Below are positions 1 to 9,134 of a stretch of DNA of 64,000 nt, piece after piece (the stretch's first letter is position 1; each line of letters opens with the position of its first letter). The position numbers were made by a program, and so were the translations under genes. The stretch is from an uncultured Dysgonomonas sp. Its GTDB lineage: Bacteria > Bacteroidota > Bacteroidia > Bacteroidales > Dysgonomonadaceae. The notes beneath the pieces were generated by a model, which did not search any database, was not told the DNA's origin, and was given only the letters and a program-made list of their open reading frames with translations. The DNA lies in assembly GCF_900079725.1 (NCBI RefSeq), contig NZ_LT599032.1, forward strand, positions 2,858,692-2,922,691, given 5' to 3'.

Positions 1-1098
1 ACTCATACTCGGGCCTCTTACTGTCCTGCATAAACCACTCACCTGCTGATAAGCTCTGCGGAAGATATTCCAACATCTTTCCAGAGGAATTTCAAAGTAT
101 TGTTTAGAACCGGTATCCCGGGCGATAAACATATAGTAAGGAATGCAGCCCAGATCGACTTGCTTTCGCCACATCTGCGCCCATATTTCAGGCTTATCGT
201 TGATATGCTTTAGCAGTGGAGACTGAGTCCGTATTTGTGCTCCGGTACTTCGGATACGCATAATGGCTTGTTTGACTGCTTCGGTCGAAAGTTCTCTGGG
301 ATGATTGAAATGCGCCTGAATCGACAGGTTCTTTCCCGATTTGTTAATCTCTTCAAATAAACGGATGACATCATCACTATCGGTGTCAGTCAGATACCTG
401 TATGGCCAGTAGGCTAATGACTTTGTTCCGATACGTATGGTACGGATATGATCAAAATCAGAAGTTAACAAGGGTTTAATATAGCTACTAAGAATGGCTG
501 CATTCATAACCATCGGATCTCCGCCTGTAAACAGGACATCTGTCACCTCTTTATGGACTCGCAGGTACTTAAGTAATAAGTCCGCTTCTTTCATCGCAAA
601 TTTTAATCCGCTCATTCCTGAGAATTGAGGCCACCGGAAACAAAAAGTGCAATAAGCATGACAGGTTTGTCCCTGACTGGGAAAGAACAATACCGTTTCA
701 GGATATTTATGTTGGATACCTTTCAGTTTTATTTCTCCTAACGAAGGTACATTATGCTCCTGCCCTGCCGGATTGGGATTCAAGGACAAGCGGATTTCCT
801 GTATCTTCTGGTCAAGAAAGGATTTTTCGGTATTTTCATCCAATAATTTTTCAATCATTGCATAATGCTTTTTATCAAGCATCCCTTTTCTTGGAAAGTT
901 TAATGTGAATATCGGATCAGTTTCGATATTATCCCAATCTATCAGTTCATCTATTACATAATTATTGGTTTTAAACGGTAATACTCTTCCTACGATTTCA
1001 ATATCTCGGACAAACTCTTTGGGGATACCAGCTATCTGAGGTATAGATTGATAATTGTGTAATGTGTACGTTTTTAATTGATTACGGGATTTATTCAT
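1..1098 (-). CDS. KamA-family radical SAM protein (lysine 2,3-aminomutase-like), 3' part cut by window edge
   Basis: The minus-strand frame opens at an ATG at 1098 and stays open to base 1, so about 366 residues are visible and the C-terminus lies outside the window. Around residues 150-158 it shows CHAYCTFC, the CX3CX2C motif that binds the radical SAM 4Fe-4S cluster, followed by LFTGGDP, the glycine-rich SAM-binding segment of this family. The KamA family includes lysine 2,3-aminomutase (PLP- and SAM-dependent migration of an amino group) and relatives such as EpmB-type enzymes. The length and the RWPQ sequence after the cluster motif fit the stand-alone KamA-like group common in Bacteroidota. 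The substrate is not visible from sequence. There is no close upstream partner; the region between it and the GH15 gene holds only a decayed RRM gene. Confidence 0.8.
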   Translation of the reverse strand, partial: MNKSRNQLKTYTLHNYQSIPQIAGIPKEFVRDIEIVGRVLPFKTNNYVIDELIDWDNIETDPIFTLNFPRKGMLDKKHYAMIEKLLDENTEKSFLDQKIQEIRLSLNPNPAGQEHNVPSLGEIKLKGIQHKYPETVLFFPSQGQTCHAYCTFCFRWPQFSGMSGLKFAMKEADLLLKYLRVHKEVTDVLFTGGDPMVMNAAILSSYIKPLLTSDFDHIRTIRIGTKSLAYWPYRYLTDTDSDDVIRLFEEINKSGKNLSIQAHFNHPRELSTEAVKQAIMRIRSTGAQIRTQSPLLKHINDKPEIWAQMWRKQVDLGCIPYYMFIARDTGSKQYFEIPLERCWNIFRRAYQQVSGLCRTVRGPSMS

Positions 1099-1439
1099 AT
1101 TTACAGTTAAATTATTAAGATACACTTACTTATATTCCAAGTGCAGGTATTTTGAATTTGTTTTTATGTTGTTTTCGAGCGTACAGAAGGATCAGCTGAA
1201 TATTCATAATCAGTTAAGAGACAAGAAAGCCAACCTGAATAAAGTTCAAGCCATATCAGATAAGATTTAGAAAAAAATTTGATCTTATCTACAAATAAAA
1301 TATGTCACAACGATATATTGACTATCATATCCGGAACAAACACAGGTACAGCTAAAAGGATGCTATTGCGTTTGTATAAATGATTCCGGATTGTAAATAT
1401 ACAAAAAATAATCGGGGTACCGATTACAAAAACAGAAAA

Positions 1440-1463
1440 CGGGTAAGAGAACTCTCTTACCCG
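1440..1463 (-). terminator. Perfect hairpin, likely terminator of the decayed RRM gene
   Basis: CGGGTAAGAGA is followed by AC and then its exact reverse complement, an 11-bp stem. It lies about 35 bases downstream of the stop of the RRM pseudogene on the minus strand. The intact RRM gene at 12538-12837 has a hairpin in the same relative place, so this one was probably kept from the ancestral gene. Confidence 0.55.
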
Positions 1464-1496
1464 TCAACTATATTATTTGATTAATAACGATTTCTG

Positions 1497-1700
1497 TTAT
1501 ATGTCCGCTGCTTCTATCTGCTTTTGGACAGGCAACGTTGCACTGATAGGCTTTCTTTCAAAATCAGTTTCGTTTAATTCTGAGATAGCACTTTGTCTGT
1601 CTGCTGCATTATTGGACATTTCATAGTATCGGAATCCTCATGTCCTTCCATTTTGTCTATCTGTGATAATCTGTGCAGATCCTGCTTTATCATACGACAG
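1497..1700 (-). pseudogene. Decayed RRM RNA-binding protein gene
   Basis: The minus-strand frame ending at the TAA at 1497-1499 translates to a sequence that aligns with the C-terminal two thirds of the intact RRM protein at 12538-12837: ITDRQNGRT, then a TGA stop, then GFRYYEMSNNAADRQ and SAISELNETDFERKPIS. The intact copy reads IMDRNTSRSKGYGFVEMDNSEE and AISELNGAEYDGRTIS. The in-frame TGA falls where RNP1 (KGYGFVEM) should be, and no RRM N-terminus with a start codon is present in frame. This is seen directly; the conclusion that it is a dead paralogue is inference. A Bacteroidota cold-shock RRM family member is the likely ancestor. Confidence 0.7.
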
Positions 1701-1793
1701 CACTTATCGTTGCGAAAAATTGATATAATAAAAACACCGGTACAATTTTTCGTTTTGTGTTTTAAATAGAACTTTGGTCAAAACAGCCTTTAA

Positions 1794-3587
1794 TCAAGGC
1801 CGAATAAATTGAGACAATATTCTTTCTTCTGAAAATAGACTAGCTGTATTTATCAAAGCTAAATGGGAATATGCCTGAGGGAAATTACCCAATTGTCGCT
1901 TTGTCTCGAAATCCAGATCTTCGCTGAATAAGCCTAAATGATTGGAATATGAGAGCAGCTGATTGAATAGGCCTAAAGCATCGGATTTTTCTCCGACAAC
2001 AAATAATGCCCTTACCATCCAAAATGTACAGATGGTAAAAGCTGAAGATGGCAGTCCAAAATCATCACTATTTTTATACCTATACATCAACCCTTCATGT
2101 AGTAATTCTTCTTTAATTTTTCTTACGGTTTTTATATACCTTTCATCATTAGCTTCAATAAAACCATACTGTTCGATCAACAACAAAGAGGAATCCATTT
2201 GCTTATTTCCATAGGCTTGAGTGAAACTTTGCAATTCCTCATCCCAACCTTTTTCACATATATCTCGATAAATTTTATCTGCCTCCACTCTTATCAATTT
2301 GGCATATTCATCTTTATTTAATAATTGTGCTATTTTTTCGGTTCTGTCTAGTGCAACCCAACACATTACTTTCGAAAACACAAAATGATCTTCTATATTT
2401 CTAAATTCCCAAATACTTTGATCTTTATTCTGCCATTCAGCAATTACAGTCTTTGCTATATTCCGGACAATCTCCCACATTTCTTCTATTTCATCCAGAT
2501 TGCCTGGGAAAAATAAATAATAATTATAGATAACGTCCATCAAATAGCCTAACGAATCATTTTGTTTCTGATTGTAAGCGGCATTTCCTATACGTACGGG
2601 TTTTGAATTTTCATAACCTGACAAATGTGGTAAGAACTCTTCAACCAAATTCCTTTCACCCCGTATACCATACATGATTTGGAATTCATCATATTTCGAT
2701 TTCAAAATACGTTTGACAAACCCTAAAAAACGAGCAGCTGCTCCCTGATGTCCCATTTTTAGTAATGTTTCTATCGACATGGAGGCGTCCCTGATCCAAC
2801 AGAAACGATAATCCCAATTACGTACTTCGCCGATTGTTTCAGGCATACTTGTTGTTAGAGCAGCAAGTACGGCTCCCGACGATTGGAAGGACATCAATTT
2901 CAAAACAAGTAGGCTTCGTGCTATGACATCCCCATAAGCGTTAAACCGTTTAGAGCGGTAGCTCCAGTTAAGCCAATATACTTTAGTTCTTTGATACTCA
3001 AGCTTTACCCGATTGATGTCTACCGTAACAAGTTTCTGGTTGTATGATAGAAACAAAAAACCATCATCATTAAGTATTATTTCTTTTTTATCAAGAATAG
3101 CATCAAAATCAAAATTAGAATACAAGTAAAAATTATTCTTGTCATTTTCGACAGAAGCTGTTCGCACATACTCAGATGTTTTTCTAAATACAGCTTTTTC
3201 CTTGGCATAATTAATTGCAGGGTTGTAGCTTATCTTGAACCGAGGTTTACCATTTACTAATCTGATATATCTGTATATCTCCGCAGGCATATAGTATGTA
3301 CTGTCGGAGGTTCTGTATCTGGGCATGAAGTCTAGTACATCAAAAGTACCTTCTTTTGCCTCGAACCTCGTGCGCAAGATATTTGTTCCTTGTTTATATT
3401 CCTGCGTTATCTTATATTCGCCCCCGACTTCTATCGCGAATGACCCTCCTTTCTCCTTATCTAGTAATTTTGCAAAAAGGGAAGGAGAATCGAAGTCAGG
3501 GAAACAAAACCAATCTATACTTCCATATTTTGAAACTAATGCAGCTGATCTACAATTACCTATAACTCCATAATCTAAATTTTTCAT
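1794..3587 (-). CDS. Glycoside hydrolase family 15 protein (trehalase/glucoamylase-like)
   Basis: A 597-residue cytoplasmic protein with no signal peptide. The N-terminus (LDYGVIGNCRSAALVSKYGSI) is the typical GH15 beta-sandwich start seen in bacterial trehalase- and glucoamylase-like proteins. The (alpha/alpha)6 catalytic domain begins near residue 230, with NWDYRFCWIRDAS around 260. SIWEFR near residue 390 supplies the likely catalytic acid. GNFPQAYSHLALI near the C-terminus is the closing motif of the family. It is divergently transcribed from the fused trehalose-6-phosphate synthase/phosphatase, with 141 bases between starts, which favours a trehalase-type role (trehalose to glucose) over starch hydrolysis. 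That assignment is inference from the neighbour. A TACCTTTA -7-like box lies at 3613-3620 on this strand. Confidence 0.85.
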   Translation of the reverse strand: MKNLDYGVIGNCRSAALVSKYGSIDWFCFPDFDSPSLFAKLLDKEKGGSFAIEVGGEYKITQEYKQGTNILRTRFEAKEGTFDVLDFMPRYRTSDSTYYMPAEIYRYIRLVNGKPRFKISYNPAINYAKEKAVFRKTSEYVRTASVENDKNNFYLYSNFDFDAILDKKEIILNDDGFLFLSYNQKLVTVDINRVKLEYQRTKVYWLNWSYRSKRFNAYGDVIARSLLVLKLMSFQSSGAVLAALTTSMPETIGEVRNWDYRFCWIRDASMSIETLLKMGHQGAAARFLGFVKRILKSKYDEFQIMYGIRGERNLVEEFLPHLSGYENSKPVRIGNAAYNQKQNDSLGYLMDVIYNYYLFFPGNLDEIEEMWEIVRNIAKTVIAEWQNKDQSIWEFRNIEDHFVFSKVMCWVALDRTEKIAQLLNKDEYAKLIRVEADKIYRDICEKGWDEELQSFTQAYGNKQMDSSLLLIEQYGFIEANDERYIKTVRKIKEELLHEGLMYRYKNSDDFGLPSSAFTICTFWMVRALFVVGEKSDALGLFNQLLSYSNHLGLFSEDLDFETKRQLGNFPQAYSHLALINTASLFSEERILSQFIRP

Positions 3588-3728
3588 TTCAATAAATTAT
3601 ATTTTTTTGTGATAAAGGTAACAGCTCTCACTGTTAATTTTGAACATTTGATATCATTTTTACGTTTTAATTATACATATTGCCATGTATTAACGATCTT
3701 TAATACGTAAAAAAACTCATAATAATAA
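3588..3728. promoter_or_regulatory. Divergent promoter region between GH15 and trehalose synthase genes
   Basis: The 141-base AT-rich spacer separates two divergent genes. On the minus strand TACCTTTA (complement of 3613-3620) resembles the Bacteroidota -7 box TAnnTTTG. It is flanked by a small inverted repeat, AACAG-N6-CTGTT, at about 3619-3634, which could be a regulator site. No equally good -7 box was found for the plus-strand gene. Confidence 0.35.
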
Positions 3729-5897
3729 ATGAAAACTGTTGTCATCTCTAATAGATTGCCTGTAAAAATAATAGAAGAAAATAATGAACTTAAACTAATA
3801 AGGAGTGAAGGAGGGCTTGCGACCGGACTTAATTCTATCGATTCGGGACAAAAAATGTGCTGGGTTGGATGGGCAGGAATGTATGTTGATGATGAAAAAC
3901 AAAAACAAAAAATTAATCTTCAGATGGACGATTTGGATTTCCATCCGGTCTATCTATCCGTCAACCAAATTGAAAATTATTATGAAGGATATAGTAATAG
4001 TACAATTTGGCCGCTATGTCATTATTTCTTTTCCTATATAGAATCAAATGCAACTTATTGGGAGTCTTACAAAGAAGTGAATGCTTTATTTTGTAATGTG
4101 GCACTTGAAATAATAGAGCCGGGGGATACAGTATGGGTTCAAGACTATCAATTAATGCTCCTTCCTGCGATGCTAAGAGAGAAAATTCCAGATATAAATA
4201 TAGGCTATTTTCATCACATACCCTTTCCTTCATATGAGCTATTCAGGGTTTTGCCCGAGAGAGCAGAGATATTACGAGGCCTATTAGGGGCTGACTTAAT
4301 AGGGTTTCATACATATGACTATATGAGGCATTTTATCAGTACTGTATATCGTGTATTAGGCTACGAATGTATACTGGATGAAATTCAATTGGAAGAACGG
4401 ATGATTGATATAGATGCTTTCCCCATGGGGATCAATTATGAATTATATAATAATGCCATACTTAACCCTGAAGTGGAATTAATAGCAAAAGAATTGAGAA
4501 ATAGTATTAGTGGCAGTAAGATTATCTTGTCGGTTGACAGGTTAGACTACAGTAAAGGAATATTGATACGGTTGCAAGCGTTTGCTGAATTTCTTGAAGC
4601 CAACCCGAAATATAGGGGTACAGTTTCTTTAGTGATGGTTGTGGTACCTTCAAGAGACACTGTTGATATTTATTCTGATCTTAAAGTAAGAATTGATGAA
4701 ATGGTGGGATCTATTAATGGAAAATATTCGACATTGAGTTGGAATCCGGTCTACTATTTTTATCGTTCTTTTTCTTTTGAAGAATTGACGGCATTGTACT
4801 ATATGGCTGATATAGCTCTTGTAACACCTATACGAGACGGTATGAATTTGGTAGCGAAGGAATATCTTGCTACAAAGAGAAATAATACCGGAGTGCTGAT
4901 TCTTAGCGAAATGGCAGGAGCCGCAATCGAACTCTCCGATGCAATCATTGTGAATCCCACAAATACAAAAGAAATAAATGATGCCATTATAAAAGCATTG
5001 GAAATGCCGGAGGAAGAACAATTCTCTACATTAAAAAAGATGCAGAAGGCAATAGCAACTCAAACAGTAGGACAATGGGCTCAAGATTTTATCTCAGAGT
5101 TGAAAAATGTTAAAGAACGGAATTACTCTATGTTCGAGAAAGTAATTAAAGACGAAAGTTTGAATAATATTAAAGACGCGTATGACAATGCACAAAAGAG
5201 GCTCATTATACTTGATTACGATGGTACATTATCTCCATTCTACAAAGATCCTGCAAATGCATACCCACGACCAGAACTATTACAACTTTTAGAAGAAATT
5301 ATAAGAAACAAACGAAACAGGCTCATTATTAATAGTGGAAGGGATATGGATACATTGGATAAATGGTTTCAGGATCTATCGATTGGTCTGGCAGCCGAAC
5401 ATGGAGCATATTATAAAGACAAAGAAAAATGGTATAGTAATATTCCGGAAATAAAGTGGGATGATGAGATTATGCACATACTGGAACAGACAACACGTAA
5501 GACTCCAGGAGCCAAAATAGAGACGAAGAAGACGGCGATTGTATGGCACTACAGAGCCGTTGATACATGGCTTGCCGAACTGAGGGTTAATCAATTGATC
5601 AAAAGCTTGATTAATCCTTGCTCGCGATTAAATCTGCAAATAATGAGAGGGAATAAAGTAATTGAAATCAAAACATCGAATTTCAATAAGGGTTCAGAAG
5701 CAGTTCGATTATTAAAGATGGACAATTATGACTTTGTTCTGGCTATCGGGGATGATACCACTGATGAAGAAATGTTTATTGCTCTTCCAGACGATGCTAT
5801 CACCATTAAAGTTGGAAAAAATGCTACTGCAGCTAAATATAATTTACCCTCTCAAACCAAGACCGTACCTTTTTTGAAAAATCTAATAAAGAATTAA
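3729..5897 (+). CDS. Bifunctional trehalose-6-phosphate synthase / trehalose-phosphatase
   Basis: A 722-residue fusion. Residues 1 to about 465 are a GT20 trehalose-6-phosphate synthase (OtsA type), which joins UDP-glucose and glucose-6-phosphate. Motifs seen are SNRLPVK at the start, HHIPFPSYELFRVLP, GFHTYDYMRHF, SVDRLDYSKGI and RDGMNLVAKEY. From about residue 485 a HAD-type trehalose-phosphatase (OtsB type) follows, with ILDYDGTLSPF (motif I, nucleophile Asp) and IGDDTTDEEMF (motif IV). One polypeptide can therefore carry trehalose synthesis from UDP-glucose to free trehalose. The mscS-type gene follows after 7 bases, suggesting one osmotic-stress transcription unit, and the divergent GH15 gene may degrade the product. 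Confidence 0.95.
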   Translation: MKTVVISNRLPVKIIEENNELKLIRSEGGLATGLNSIDSGQKMCWVGWAGMYVDDEKQKQKINLQMDDLDFHPVYLSVNQIENYYEGYSNSTIWPLCHYFFSYIESNATYWESYKEVNALFCNVALEIIEPGDTVWVQDYQLMLLPAMLREKIPDINIGYFHHIPFPSYELFRVLPERAEILRGLLGADLIGFHTYDYMRHFISTVYRVLGYECILDEIQLEERMIDIDAFPMGINYELYNNAILNPEVELIAKELRNSISGSKIILSVDRLDYSKGILIRLQAFAEFLEANPKYRGTVSLVMVVVPSRDTVDIYSDLKVRIDEMVGSINGKYSTLSWNPVYYFYRSFSFEELTALYYMADIALVTPIRDGMNLVAKEYLATKRNNTGVLILSEMAGAAIELSDAIIVNPTNTKEINDAIIKALEMPEEEQFSTLKKMQKAIATQTVGQWAQDFISELKNVKERNYSMFEKVIKDESLNNIKDAYDNAQKRLIILDYDGTLSPFYKDPANAYPRPELLQLLEEIIRNKRNRLIINSGRDMDTLDKWFQDLSIGLAAEHGAYYKDKEKWYSNIPEIKWDDEIMHILEQTTRKTPGAKIETKKTAIVWHYRAVDTWLAELRVNQLIKSLINPCSRLNLQIMRGNKVIEIKTSNFNKGSEAVRLLKMDNYDFVLAIGDDTTDEEMFIALPDDAITIKVGKNATAAKYNLPSQTKTVPFLKNLIKN

Positions 5898-5904
5898 AAT
5901 ACAA

Positions 5905-6948
5905 ATGAATATATATCAGTTCACACGGGATATACTTCTGAGTACTGTTCTGTTCTTCGGAATATTGGGCTTGGTCTTTATTGTTTATAAGATTCTGGTG
6001 AGAACATTAAAAAGGCGTGCTAGTATGACTAAAAGTAAAATAGACGACTTTATTATTGATCTTCTGAAAGTTCCTCTGTTATGGCTTTCTTTCTGGCTTC
6101 TATTTAAGGTTTTTAGTCATAATTCTTTTCTTGCCGACAAGACATTCTTTGCCTCTCTTTCTAAAGCCAATGACATTTTGTTGATAATAACCGTTGGATG
6201 GGTGTTGATAAAAATAGTTAAAGCTGTTTTTTACTATTTACAGAATAGGCTTAATATTTCAACATCCGATAATCTTAATGCAAGGAAGAGTTTGACAAAG
6301 ATGACGATTTTTGAAGGTATTATCATTGTTATTATAACTGTCGTAATTATTGCTCTCTGTTTAATGAGTTTCGATAATGTTCGCAATATTGGCATTAGTC
6401 TATTGACATCAGCAGGTATCGCCGGTATTGTTATTGGATTTGCTGCCCAAAATAGTATATCAACGATATTTTCAGGTATCCAGGTGGCTCTGACCCAACC
6501 TATCAGATTGGACGATGTTGTTATTGTAGAAGGTGAGTGGGGACGAATAGAAGAGATAACCCTAACGTATGTCGTGGTAAAGATCTGGGATGAGCGACGC
6601 CTGGTTCTTCCAGTTAAGTATTTCCTGGAGAAACCGTTTCAGAATTGGACTAGAAATACAGCCAATATATTAGGAACGATATTTTTATATATAGATTATA
6701 ATTTTCCTGTAGATGCTCTAAGAAAGCATTTGGATATAATTCTACAAGGACATTCACTTTGGGATGAGCGTGTTGCTAATATTCAGGTTACGGATTCCAA
6801 AGAAAGGTACAAAGAGCTACGGGTTTTACTAAGCAGTAAAGATGCCTCTTCCAATTGGGATTTACGTGTAGATATAAGAGAAAAACTTATTGATTATATA
6901 AATAAAGAATATCCGGATTCTTTTGTTAAATACAGATTGGCTAAATGA
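5905..6948 (+). CDS. MscS-family mechanosensitive ion channel
   Basis: A 347-residue membrane protein. N-terminal hydrophobic segments (about residues 12-35, 55-72 and 88-108) precede the pore-lining helix near 140-190, which contains the glycine/alanine-rich stretch GISLLTSAGIAGIVIGFAAQ. After it come the MscS beta domain (TQPIRLDDVVIVEGEWGRIEEI) and the C-terminal alpha/beta domain. MscS channels open under membrane tension and release solutes after hypo-osmotic shock. The gene starts 7 bases after the trehalose synthase/phosphatase stop, so making and releasing an osmoprotectant are probably co-expressed. The substrate range and gating threshold cannot be read from sequence. Confidence 0.9.
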   Translation: MNIYQFTRDILLSTVLFFGILGLVFIVYKILVRTLKRRASMTKSKIDDFIIDLLKVPLLWLSFWLLFKVFSHNSFLADKTFFASLSKANDILLIITVGWVLIKIVKAVFYYLQNRLNISTSDNLNARKSLTKMTIFEGIIIVIITVVIIALCLMSFDNVRNIGISLLTSAGIAGIVIGFAAQNSISTIFSGIQVALTQPIRLDDVVIVEGEWGRIEEITLTYVVVKIWDERRLVLPVKYFLEKPFQNWTRNTANILGTIFLYIDYNFPVDALRKHLDIILQGHSLWDERVANIQVTDSKERYKELRVLLSSKDASSNWDLRVDIREKLIDYINKEYPDSFVKYRLAK

Positions 6949-7094
6949 TTAGGCTACAGAGTGAAAAGCTATACGGAGATCATTTGAATGAGGAATTGGA
7001 CTACTGCCTGCAAATCAGGTGTATGTCGGATACTTACGGCCTGTACCGACAGAGACTAATACAATATGGTTCTATTCCCTCAGATAAATCATAA
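6945..7094 (+). CDS. Possible 49-aa small protein overlapping the end of the MscS gene
   Basis: An ATG that overlaps the MscS stop codon (ATGA arrangement) opens a 49-codon frame encoding a charged product: MIRLQSEKLYGDHLNEELDY and then CLQIRCMSDTYGLYRQRLIQ. The overlap would allow translational coupling. I recognise no family. Its short length and lack of other support leave open that it is a remnant or chance frame. Confidence 0.3.
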   Translation: MIRLQSEKLYGDHLNEELDYCLQIRCMSDTYGLYRQRLIQYGSIPSDKS

Positions 7095-7481
7095 ATATAC
7101 TGCAAGTCGCAAGATAAGGAAGTAGCTCTAACAAATCAAAGTAATATGAACAATGGGATTATCTCCATAAAAGTAATATCCAGAAGCTCCTGGAGGAGAA
7201 TTACCGCAAAGCATGGCAGTGAGCTTCGGTCAGGGACTACGCCTCCCCCAACCCCATTATTTTTTCTTTTTTATCCGGTAACTTTTACCACACAGCAAGC
7301 AATGGTAAATAAGACAAATCTTTTCCTGCTAAGGAAAACCCGTCAGGGCTCCGTATTTGGCATTTTACCAGCTTGCTGTTCTTTTGTGGACGGATAAATA
7401 AGAAAAATCAGTATTCAATCTTTGCTTTTGATATAAAATAATATTTATTTTTTTTAATTTTATTTGTACTCTAATTACCCA
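7095..7481. ncRNA. Highly structured intergenic segment, candidate structured RNA or palindromic mobile remnant
   Basis: The core is 7271-7397. Outer arms TTATCCG (7271-7277) and CGGATAA (7391-7397) enclose ACAGCAAGC (7292-7300) paired with GCTTGCTGT (7371-7379), then TGGTAAA (7303-7309) paired with TTTACCA (7364-7370). Together these make 16 bp with a 2-base bulge. At the tip sit TTTTCC-N6-GGAAAA (7321-7338) and CCCGTCAGGG (7339-7348). Plus-strand open frames here lack coding signs. I cannot assign it to a known RNA family. Alternatives are a MITE-like palindrome or a cut-down piece of an element. Confidence 0.4.
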
Positions 7482-8693
7482 TTAGCATAAAAAATCACCT
7501 ATTTTATCGAAGGTTATTTTAAACTGATAGTCAATCTCATCCTTATCTTTTCCATTTACAGGAAATGGATTTTCATGCGTATATCTATATGGATAATCTA
7601 AAACGTCAATCTTGATGGGGATATCTCTACATACTCCTTGTAAAGTATTTATCACTTCGTAAGGAGGCACTACTTCATCTTTTTGTAAAACAATACTATA
7701 AAACCGTTCACTCATTTTGCGGAACAGATTTTCCCGATATGCCGTAAACATTTTATAATTTAACATACACTGGAAATTTATACCTTCCGGTTCCCTGTTC
7801 ATATAGTCGTAAAGTTTCCGGTCTCTTCGCATATGGCTTTTCAAGTGCTCTACAACAAATGAATATAAGCTGACATTGGCCTCACTATCCAGAATAAATT
7901 TCGAAACAGGAGATAACCTGTTAAAAACAGCACCTCCACAAAAGGTTGCATATTTGGATTTAGAGAAATAACCATTCTTATTACTCATCATTAAGATCTC
8001 CCCAAGAAAAGTTCCTATTGAATAGGAGAAAAAATCAATTGTGGCATCGCTTTCTATAGCCGGATGATTCCCCAATTTAATATCTTCGACGAAGTCTATA
8101 ATATCATAGTAAGATTGCAACCCGGACCAGATAAAACGTTGGGGTTTATTGTGAAGACGGGTACTGATCGCAACATTTGATAAACTAGAACAGATAATAT
8201 CAGGATGTCGCAACTTTCGTTGTTGGCTGACCTCATACATCTTATGAGAATCACTCCACAGGGATGGAGCCCTATTCATATGGAAAGCTATGGGGAACAT
8301 GACGATAGCCTTTCCTGTCTTATCAGCTAGCTGTTTAGCCCAGGGAAGATATTTAGCCCAATATTTTTCATTAAATCCATGAAACATTAGAATAATACCC
8401 TTTGACTTGAGGATGGTTGATGACATAATAACATGGTAACGGAATTTTATGTTTTCCTGTATTTGCGCATCTTTCTTATTTAACATTTTCTGGATAATAT
8501 CCGGCTCATAGTCCGTAGGCATTGCCGGTTTATATTCATAGTCATCAGTATTTCCTAGCCCCCCGGGCAATAACTCTTTTTGTTTAGATATAAATGTGAA
8601 ATTTCTCATGACAAGATTTTTGTCAATTGCAATCTTGTCTTCTGTATAATTCTCTATAGACTTCAAATAATTATATAAATCTAAATATTGCAT
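7482..8693 (-). CDS. Alpha/beta-hydrolase-like protein (resembles DUF6051 family)
   Basis: A 403-residue protein without a signal peptide. Around residue 120 it shows a hydrophobic strand followed by FHGFN, the HG oxyanion-type motif of alpha/beta hydrolases. DFFSYSIGTFLGE near residue 225 gives the SYSIG nucleophile elbow (G/S-x-S-x-G). KDEVVPPYE and a late His (YTHENP) could supply the acid and base of a triad. My recollection is that Bacteroidota proteins of this type are filed under DUF6051; that family name should be checked. The substrate is unknown. The gene stands alone, with 440 bases to the next gene upstream. Confidence 0.6.
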   Translation of the reverse strand: MQYLDLYNYLKSIENYTEDKIAIDKNLVMRNFTFISKQKELLPGGLGNTDDYEYKPAMPTDYEPDIIQKMLNKKDAQIQENIKFRYHVIMSSTILKSKGIILMFHGFNEKYWAKYLPWAKQLADKTGKAIVMFPIAFHMNRAPSLWSDSHKMYEVSQQRKLRHPDIICSSLSNVAISTRLHNKPQRFIWSGLQSYYDIIDFVEDIKLGNHPAIESDATIDFFSYSIGTFLGEILMMSNKNGYFSKSKYATFCGGAVFNRLSPVSKFILDSEANVSLYSFVVEHLKSHMRRDRKLYDYMNREPEGINFQCMLNYKMFTAYRENLFRKMSERFYSIVLQKDEVVPPYEVINTLQGVCRDIPIKIDVLDYPYRYTHENPFPVNGKDKDEIDYQFKITFDKIGDFLC

Positions 8694-9134
8694 AACTTAT
8701 GCTATTTATATTAAGATTACTCTTTTATCGAATTCTTTCGTTTTGAATTTTATCCATGCAAAATAATTATAAAAGTCTGAAAATTGCAAGAGAAATAAAA
8801 CATCATATAAAGGCACTTTTCTTCCCTATGCTACCCGGGAAAAAAGACTCATAGGGCATAAGATTATAGTCTTAGCCAATTATTCTCTTATCAAAAGGAG
8901 AAGGTAGATCCTATAATTTATAAAATCAGCAATATATCGATTTTTTTTCGTATCTTAGCACTTTAAGCAATCGAGTTTATATTGTATCTTTCTTCTCAGT
9001 GTTTTGCTCCGCCTCCTATTTAGCGGATCTTCCCATCGTCAAAATCGACATCAAAATCAGCTTTTTTGTTAATATTATTAACCGGTTACGAGAATGTGTA
9101 AAGCTATTTGTCGTAACACATTTTTGTAAATTAG
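8694..9134. other. Intergenic region with a weak hairpin and a promoter for the flavoenzyme gene
   Basis: It contains CCCTATG-N19-CATAGGG at 8824-8856 and a TATCTTAG box at 8951-8958 (TAnnTTTG-like, one mismatch) about 180 bases before the nitronate monooxygenase start. A 122-codon frame at 8999-9367 is an out-of-frame shadow. Nothing else was recognised. Confidence 0.35.

Larger units (their letters stand above)
1099..1793. other. Intergenic region with a decayed RRM gene and a terminator
   Basis: About 700 bases without an intact gene. It contains the hairpin at 1440-1463 and the RRM-like pseudogene at 1497-1700, listed separately. A 34-codon plus-strand reading frame at 1166-1270 has a helical, charged composition (ends ISDKI) and may be a remnant, but it has no support as a gene. 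Confidence 0.5.

Noticed and set aside
7146-7397. 83-codon plus-strand open frame
   Set aside because: Low-complexity translation that covers the bulged-stem structure; the structure explains the conservation-like pattern better than a protein.
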